Assembly (NCBI GenBank): GCA_914767715.1
Contig: OU612074.1
Coordinates: 17,284,062 to 17,348,061, forward strand
Direction: 5' to 3'
DNA: 64,000 nt
Source of the DNA: Membranipora membranacea
Lineage: Eukaryota > Bryozoa > Gymnolaemata > Cheilostomatida > Membraniporidae
The position numbers and the translations under genes were made by a program. The notes beneath the pieces were generated by a model. That model worked only from the letters and a program-made list of their open reading frames with translations, was not told the DNA's origin and made no database searches. Shown here in pieces: positions 59,901 through 64,000 of the stretch; the first letter of the stretch is position 1; each line of letters begins with the position of its first letter.

Positions 59901-62900
59901 AGACCACGTTTTACAGCAAGTATGTACAATGTTGGTGATGGTGATGATACATGGAATTACTAAATACACAAACGGTTTAAGGTTAAATTTCACACAATTC
60001 GAGTTGATTTTTCATGGAATTTAATAATCACATAATATTTATTTTTGGAGAGCACCTGTCCGCTGATAGGATTTTTGCTTTTCAAGAGGGGGAGGGGGTT
60101 GATAGGCGTCAGGTGGAGGGGCAAATGTACAGGGCACTTTTTTAGATTATGAAGACCCCGCCCCTAACAACACACCTCATACATTTTCGCAAAAAACTAG
60201 TGCTGTAAAGTAAGTCAGCTAATATCTGTATGTTTTATATGGTTATATTTATCACTATTTAGTATTTTAGTAATTGATTAGGAAAAAAACTTGAATAAGG
60301 CCAGCGGCTGCATTCCTGTGACAGATGATTTTTTCTAGTTCTTTTTTCAAAATGTTGCGTTGGGGCTGCATCAATACTGCAGCACATTATAATGCTGTTA
60401 CGTAGAGGATTCAGATGGGAAAGCAGGGTTGCTGCCTCTAAAAATCAACAAATCTGAGCCAGCATCAAATCAAATGGATATATGGCAATGCATGCTGAAA
60501 GATAGACAATGGCATGTCATAGCTATCCTGGTTCATCTGTTGTGTAGGTTGGAGTAGTAGTTGGTATAATTCTCAAATTAAAATCAAGCAGTTGAACAAC
60601 TTGAGCATAATGACAATTGTATGCCTTATTCTAATACTTACGCGACCAGGTAAGACGCCAGCCTGACCGCCTAATCACCCCATCAGTGCGGAACACGATA
60701 GTAACGTAGTTAGAGAAAGCTCGTATCTGTGGAGCATCAGTACCACAATACCTTCCTAGTGTCTCACTGCTCTCACCATCGAAGAACTGAAGTAAAGAGT
60801 TGTCGGATATGTGAACTTGATCAGAACCAGATCAGAACCAGAATCGTACCATACTGAATAATTGAGATTGTACGAAGACCAGTGGTTTGGCAGTAGACAA
60901 AAATTAAAGAATGCATTCAGTAATTCGTTTTCACCTCAATATAATCGAAGTCGCATGTAGAATGAAATTCGACATCAAAGTCAGTGAAATTGATGACCAC
61001 AACAGCACTTGAATTCTCTCCAAGAGACACTCTATAGGAACAGTCTATGTTGTTGCCATAATCAGACGGATAATTGGAAGATGTCAGCACACCACTAGGT
61101 GATGAAAAGTTTCCGCATGACCAAGTTTCCTCTGAAAGAAAAAGATAACTTCCCAGCATCTTTACAGCGCCTGGTAAAATGTGTTATATAGCTATATATC
61201 TCTTCATTATAAGGTCCCTGAGGAAAATTTTGCTCTATTGTTTTATCCTACCCAAGATAAGTAGAGTGTTCCACTGAGGAAATCTTTTCAATTCCTCACA
61301 ACCTAGAGACTAAGAGACTAAACTCCTGCAAAAAATTTATTCTTCTAGGGTAAGATGTTTGATCAAATCGATTATTGAATCTAGTTTACAAATACAGCAC
61401 AAAAAATTCAAAGACACTTAAATGAAGTAATGACTAGGTTAATCAGTAAATTGCAAGACTCACCAGATGTTGGCTCGTTAGCGTGGCAACATTCACCGGA
61501 GTCACATGACAGGTCTGGTCTAGGCTCTCCAGCCGTGCAATTGTTGATGTCAGCTAGACACTCTCCTAGCGCAAGCTCACATGTCAGACCTAAAATAAAA
61601 CAAAAACAAGATCACTTGTAACACCTAGAAAGCTCTAGGAATTTTTTATTCGAATAATCCTTATAACTCTTTGTCAATAAAGACATCTCAGGACAAAAAA
61701 TATTTCTATGTATCCGACAAAAACTAATTTAGTTCCTAAACAGCTGACATTGTGTGTGAAGGAATGGATTTATTTTTTTCCTGTCATTATAAGCGGGTAC
61801 ACAATTGGACACTCCTAACAAGACCACATTATACAGCAAGTACGTACAATGTTGGAGATGGTGAGGTAACATAAAATTACGAAATACACAAATGGTTTGA
61901 GATTAAATTTCACACACTTTGAGTTAATCTTTTATGGAATTTAATCCACCCATGATATATATTATTGGAAAACACCTGTCCTTCGGGTAGGATTTTTGCT
62001 TTTCAACAGGGGGGGGGGGAATGTACAGGGGGCTTCGTCAGACTATGAAGACCCCGTTCTTAACAACACACTTCATACTTCTTTTGCAAAAAAATAGTGC
62101 TGCATAGTAAGTCAGCTAGTATCTGTATGTTTGATCTGGTTATATTTATCACCATTTAGAAATTGAATTGGCAAAAACTTGAATAGGGCCAGTGGCTGCA
62201 CTTCTGAGAAAGATGATTTTTTGAGTTCTGTTGTTCAGAATGTTGCCTTGGGGCCGCATCAATACTGCAGCGAGTTATAATGCTGTTACTTTGAGGATTC
62301 AGATAGGAAAGCAGGCTTGCTGCCGCTGTAAACAACAAATCTGTGCCAGCATGGAAACAAATGGCAATGCATGCTGACAGATAGATAACAACATGTCAGA
62401 GCTTACCTGGTTCATCTGTTGTGTAGGTTTGAGAAGTAGTTGGTATAAATGCTAAAATCAAAATCAAGCATTTGAACAACTTGAGCATAACGACAATTGT
62501 ATGTCTAATTTTAATACTTACGCGACCAGGTGAGACGCCAGCCTGATTTTGTAACACTCTGATCACTTCGGAATACGATAGTAACGTAGTTAGAGAAAGC
62601 TCGTATCTGAGGCGCATCAGTACCACAATACTTTCCTAGTGAGTAACCGCTCTCACCATCAAAGATCTAAAGTAAACAGCTGTTGGATATATGAACTTGA
62701 TCAAAACCAGAATCTTACCCTACTGAATGATTGAGATTGTACGAAGACCAGGGGTTTAGCAGCAGCCAAAACTAAAGAAGTATTCAATAATTCGTTTTCA
62801 CCTCAACATAATCGAATCCGCATGTAGAATGAGACTCGACATTAAAGTCAGCGAATGTGATGACAACAACAGCTCCAGAAATATGTCCAAGAGACACACT

Positions 62901-63860
62901 ATATGAACAGTCCACGTCGCTACCATAATCAGATGGATAATTAGGAGAAGTCAGCACGCCACTAGGTGATGAAAATTTTCCGCATGACCGAATTTCCTCT
63001 AAAAGAAAAAGATAATTTTCAAGCATCTTTGACAGCGCCTGATAAAATGTGTGATCTAGCTATATATCTCTTCATAATAAGGTTTAACTTACATGTTTAT
63101 TTTTTTGCCCTACCCTTGATAAGAACAGTGTTTGCCTGAGGAAAATTTAGCAGTTTCTCACAAGCGCGAAATAGCGAGGCGAGCGAAAATTATAAGCTGC
63201 AGCCGCTGCAGCTGCTAGCCGACTAAACTCTGGCTAAAATTTTCTCCTTTAGGGTAGCATGTTTGATCAAGTAGATGTGATTGAATCTAGTTTAAAAATA
63301 CAGCACAGAAAATTCAAAGATAGTTAAATGAGGTAATGATTAGGTAAAACAGATATTTGTCAGACTCACCAGCTGTTTTTGGCGACCAGGTGAGACGCCA
63401 GCCTGATCGTGTAGTACTGTCATCAGTGTGGAATACAATAATAACATAGTTAGAGAAAGCTTGTATCTGTGGAGCACCAGTACCACAATACTTTCCTAGT
63501 GAGTTTCCGCTCCTACCATCAAAAATCTAAAGTAAAGAGTTGTTGGATACATGAACTTGATCAGAACCAGAATCGTACCATACTAAATAATTGACATTGT
63601 ACGAAGAACAGGGGTTTGGCAGTAGGCAAAAATTAAAGAATGTATTCAATAATTAGTTTTCACCTTAACATAATCGTCGCCACATGTAGAATCATCCTCG
63701 ACATTGAAGTCAGTGAAATTGATGAAAACAACAGCACTAGAATTCTCTCCAAGAGACACTCTATAGGAACAGTCTATGTTGTGGCCATAATCAGACGGAT
63801 AATTGGGAGAAGTCAGCACACCACTAGGTGATGAAATTTCTCCGCCTGACCAACTTTCCT
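41760..63860 (-). CDS. Large CUB-domain single-pass membrane protein (5' end outside window)
   Basis: A modular type I surface protein read from the right edge of the window leftward. The visible exons encode about 1,412 residues in one frame: CUB1, CUB2, linker, Cys1, CUB3, Cys2, CUB4, linker, Cys3, CUB5, two linkers, CUB6, a 195-residue Thr-rich stalk, five 45-residue repeats, stalk exons 43051-42962 and 42281-42186, and a transmembrane exon 41923-41760. Apart from the CUB-internal splits (phase 0), every junction is phase 1, the classic pattern of exon shuffling in extracellular proteins. The last exon reads GVIIAVAVTATLLSVVFLS and then a basic tail ending PLNPVKVV. No kinase or other cytoplasmic domain is encoded. 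The intron before it has a GC donor (CAG/GCAAGT). CUB domains usually bind protein or glycan ligands, so adhesion or recognition is a reasonable guess; the ligand is unknown. The signal peptide should lie outside the window. Confidence 0.85.
42186..43051 (-). CDS. CUB gene: two juxtamembrane stalk exons
   Basis: Exon 43051-42962 (30 codons, TEADIETVQTQEYPTK...) and exon 42281-42186 (32 codons, MGVIEDEDRRPTAARTADES...). Both are phase 1 at each end and rich in Thr, Ser, Asp and Glu. The second ends at a GC splice donor, G|GCAAGT, giving a GC-AG intron before the transmembrane exon. Confidence 0.75.
43876..47487. repeat. 724-bp tandem array, five units, each with one coding exon of the CUB gene
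   Basis: Five units of exactly 724 bp spacing share roughly 98-99% identity. The first unit lacks a 9-bp block (ATCCAATTG). On the minus strand each unit has an acceptor TTGTATAG, a 135-bp exon and a GTGAGT donor: 47376-47242, 46652-46518, 45928-45794, 45204-45070 and 44480-44346. Each exon is 45 codons, phase 1 at both ends, and encodes STTLSQAETLHTDRPGVKL and then a stretch ending IHLSRD. Units differ mainly at PSDETS versus PSNETS. Plus-strand ORFs across the array are shadows. Confidence 0.92.
47242..47376 (-). CDS. CUB gene: first of five 45-codon repeat exons
   Basis: This is the 5'-most copy in gene order; the other four follow at exact 724-bp steps. The encoded peptide is hydrophilic, Ser/Thr-rich and Cys-free, as expected of an O-glycosylated stalk. 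The phase-1 junction between successive copies yields an Arg codon (A|GA), so any number of copies keeps the frame. Confidence 0.8.
47908..47965. repeat. Perfect 58-bp palindrome, no spacer
   Basis: GAACAGAGTCATGCTAACCA at 47908 runs to the centre (GTCTA|TAGAC at 47936/47937), and the second half is the exact complement, ending at 47965. It lies in the CUB-gene intron just downstream (in gene order) of a possible extra exon ending in GKPT. Confidence 0.93.
48589..49173 (-). CDS. CUB gene: Thr-rich mucin-like stalk exon (195 codons)
   Basis: An acceptor TTTTTCAG precedes 49173 and a GTAAAG donor follows 48589; both ends are phase 1. The first third is nearly all Thr with Ser, Pro and Ala (TTTTTPTTTTSTTATTETV). 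The rest is a Thr/Pro/Ser-rich sequence with several N-x-S/T sites, such as NISL, NLTR and NHTY. It is Cys-free and should form an extended glycosylated stalk. Confidence 0.82.
49266..49440. repeat. 21-bp degenerate minisatellite in a CUB-gene intron
   Basis: About eight units of the form GCAGTCTTGAGATGTTGYA / ACAGTYATGAGACATT. On the minus strand one frame is open as a heptapeptide repeat (QDCLTMS, HNCLATS, QDCHSMS). This frame is not the one used by the flanking CUB exon. A related but unexpanded sequence is at about 58530-58650. Confidence 0.7.
49460..49938 (-). CDS. CUB gene: CUB domain 6
   Basis: Two exons, 49938-49742 and 49607-49460, encode ETWSCGNFSTPSGVLTSPNY, then NIDCFYRVSLGE, FDVEFLSTCGFDYVEV, then IFDGESGDSLGKYCG and SGWRLTWSS. 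Four CUB cysteines and the SPNYPxxY motif are present. The junction inside the domain is phase 0. Confidence 0.88.
50310..50360 (-). CDS. CUB gene: short Thr-rich linker exon before CUB6
   Basis: A 51-bp exon, phase 1 at both ends, encoding VMATEESIYTTSKRTTT. The acceptor is GATACAG and the donor GTGAGT. The transposon at 50883-54062 lies between this exon and the previous linker at 54726-54682. Confidence 0.65.
51886..52019 (+). CDS. Possible exon with SSQDDNLAA repeats inside the P-like transposon
   Basis: ATG at 51886 opens MSLQPATSSSQDDNLAA, and the nonapeptide SSQDDNLAA recurs about three times. The frame reaches ATAAA|GTAAGA, a usable donor, at about 52019. A related LQPAVSSSQES block lies upstream at 51755 in another frame. 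A link to the THAP ORF downstream is not established, because the phase and the acceptor are unclear. Confidence 0.35.
52483..52842 (+). CDS. THAP-domain (C2CH zinc finger) protein of the P-like transposon
   Basis: A 119-codon frame with a THAP DNA-binding domain at residues 17-95. Zinc ligands are Cys18 and Cys23 (WCAAYGCGN), Cys67 and His70 (LCSTHLKRD). The conserved Phe-Pro (FHAFP), the internal Trp residues (KVWVSAV, NWTPS) and the closing AVPTIF-type box (DAIPTIL) are present. In P elements this domain binds transposon ends. The frame stops about 24 residues after the domain, so the catalytic part is lacking. The start codon is uncertain; the domain could be joined to an upstream exon. 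Confidence 0.85.
   Translation: MYMLSFVMLLKKSSRNWCAAYGCGNTPAGNPNLSFHAFPRNNEERLKVWVSAVKRKNWTPSKYAVLCSTHLKRDTFRRPPGVGGRALLKKDAIPTILQSFQHYLQTPKSEEIYAGQNTP
54682..54726 (-). CDS. CUB gene: 15-codon linker exon after CUB5
   Basis: A 45-bp exon, phase 1/1, reading (P)FIPTTTRTYTTDEP. Homologous exons are at 56817-56773 and 62451-62407. A fourth copy, near 60550, is broken. Confidence 0.75.
54797..55275 (-). CDS. CUB gene: CUB domain 5
   Basis: Exons 55275-55079 and 54941-54797. Reads EEIRSCGKFSSPSGVLTS, NYPSDYGSDVDCSYSVSL, HSTCNFDYVE, then IFDGESGDSLGKYCGTDA and GWRLTWS. All four cysteines are present. Confidence 0.9.
55644..55769 (-). CDS. CUB gene: Cys-rich module 3
   Basis: A 126-bp phase-1/1 exon encoding TCELALGECLADINTCTA then PDLSCDSGECCHANEPIS. 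Six cysteines are arranged C-x5-C-x6-C, then C, then CC. I recognise no named domain. Its siblings are at 57867-57742 and 61589-61464. Confidence 0.78.
56773..56817 (-). CDS. CUB gene: 15-codon linker exon after CUB4
   Basis: Same length and phase as the linker at 54726-54682, encoding FIPTTTRTYTTDEP. The acceptor is GCATTTT-side TTTTAG and the donor GTAAGC. Confidence 0.75.
56888..57366 (-). CDS. CUB gene: CUB domain 4
   Basis: Exons 57366-57170 and 57032-56888. The first exon encodes the same residues as in CUB5. The SPNYPSDYG motif and four Cys are present. Product of the recent 2.1-kb duplication. Confidence 0.9.
57742..57867 (-). CDS. CUB gene: Cys-rich module 2
   Basis: A 126-bp phase-1/1 exon, LTCELALGECLADINNCMA then PDLSCDSGECCHANEPTS. 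Six cysteines as in the sibling modules, with Met in place of Thr after the third Cys. It follows CUB3 in the transcript because the intervening linker exon is defective. Confidence 0.78.
60535..60585 (-). pseudogene. Broken linker exon between CUB3 and Cys-rich module 2
   Basis: The minus strand reads ATTATACCAACTACTACTCC and then ACCTACACAACAGATGAACCAG, homologous to the 45-bp linkers. A base is lost at the 5' end, the acceptor is GAG instead of TAG, and the donor GT has become GA (CCAGGATAGC). If it is skipped, CUB3 still joins Cys2 in phase. Confidence 0.75.
60642..61131 (-). CDS. CUB gene: CUB domain 3
   Basis: Exons 61131-60935 and 60786-60642. Reads EETWSCGNFSSPSGVLTSSN, DCSYRVSLGENSSAVVV, HSTCDFDYIE, then FFDGESSETLGRYCG. 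The second half is more diverged than in the other copies (FRTDGVIRRSGWRL). Confidence 0.88.
61464..61589 (-). CDS. CUB gene: Cys-rich module 1
   Basis: A 126-bp phase-1/1 exon, LTCELALGECLADINNCTA then PDLSCDSGECCHANEPTS. Identical in Cys spacing to modules 2 and 3. Confidence 0.78.
62407..62451 (-). CDS. CUB gene: 15-codon linker exon after CUB2
   Basis: A 45-bp phase-1/1 exon reading FIPTTSQTYTTDEP, the homologue of the later linkers, with an intact acceptor and donor. Confidence 0.75.
62522..62998 (-). CDS. CUB gene: CUB domain 2
   Basis: Exons 62998-62802 and 62666-62522. Reads EEIRSCGKFSSPSGVLTS, ADFNVESHSTCGFDYVE, then IFDGESGYSLGKYCG. It joins CUB1 directly, with no linker. Confidence 0.9.
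63370..63860 (-). CDS. CUB gene: CUB domain 1 of those visible
   Basis: Exons 63860-63664 and 63526-63370. Reads EESWSGGEISSPSGVLTS, DCSYRVSLGENSSAVVFI, DDSTCGDDYVKV, then IFDGRSGNSLGKYCG and WSPKTA. The first canonical cysteine is replaced by Gly (WSGGE where siblings have WSCGN), so one disulfide cannot form. More of the gene must lie beyond the window. Confidence 0.88.
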
Positions 63861-64000
63861 CTGAAAGAAAAAGATAATTTCCCAACATCTTTGACAGCAC
63901 CTGATAAAATGTATGATCTAGCTATATATCTCTCATTTATGAGGTTTAACTTACATGTTTATTGTTTTATCCTACCCTTGATAAGTTAAGTGTTCGCCTG

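Overview
The window is eukaryotic nuclear DNA from an animal. Genes are cut into short exons with GT-AG introns, AT-rich introns carry SINEs, LINE pieces and MITEs, and the proteins are typically metazoan (a mitochondrial-clan P450, a caspase-fold protein, a long CUB-domain membrane protein). Modest introns, tight gene spacing and the gene mix suggest an early-branching animal, perhaps a sponge. That placement is inference; no marker in the window fixes the species.

Layout. 53-7359 (+) holds the last five exons of an unidentified gene. 8126-14295 (+) is a complete 12-exon CCT2 (TCP-1 beta chaperonin) gene. 15427-26172 (-) is a complete 11-exon cytochrome P450 gene, convergent with CCT2, with tRNA-Gly genes between and inside the two. 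26173-31199 is a repeat-rich spacer with a 45-bp minisatellite, MITEs, a strong hairpin, a LINE tail and tRNA relics. 31200-35208 (-) is a three-exon gene that puts ankyrin-type repeats in front of a caspase-like domain with its His/Cys pair. 36159-36480 is a (GGCA)n tract of about 80 units. 38971-40133 (-) is a small gene made from a P-element transposase C-terminus. 41760-63860 (-) is the 3' part of a very large gene for a single-pass membrane protein: six CUB domains, three copies of a small Cys-rich module, Thr-rich linkers, a 195-residue Thr-rich stalk, five nearly identical 45-residue exons, one transmembrane helix and a short basic tail.

The most notable structures are: (1) a 724-bp tandem array at 43876-47487 in which every unit carries the same phase-1/phase-1 exon, so stalk length can change by whole units; (2) a 3.18-kb P-superfamily-like transposon at 50883-54062 with about 765-770-bp terminal inverted repeats, an 8-bp target duplication and a THAP-domain ORF, lying in an intron of the CUB gene; (3) a SINE family whose head matches the 5' end of U2 snRNA, one copy having a 13-bp target duplication; (4) the ankyrin-caspase fusion.

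The genes do not form an operon or pathway. CCT2 folds cytosolic proteins, the P450 is an oxidase probably of mitochondrial type, the ankyrin-caspase is a candidate death or immune protease, and the CUB protein is a candidate cell-surface adhesion or recognition molecule. Exon coordinates were read by hand from splice consensus and phase and have not been checked against transcripts.
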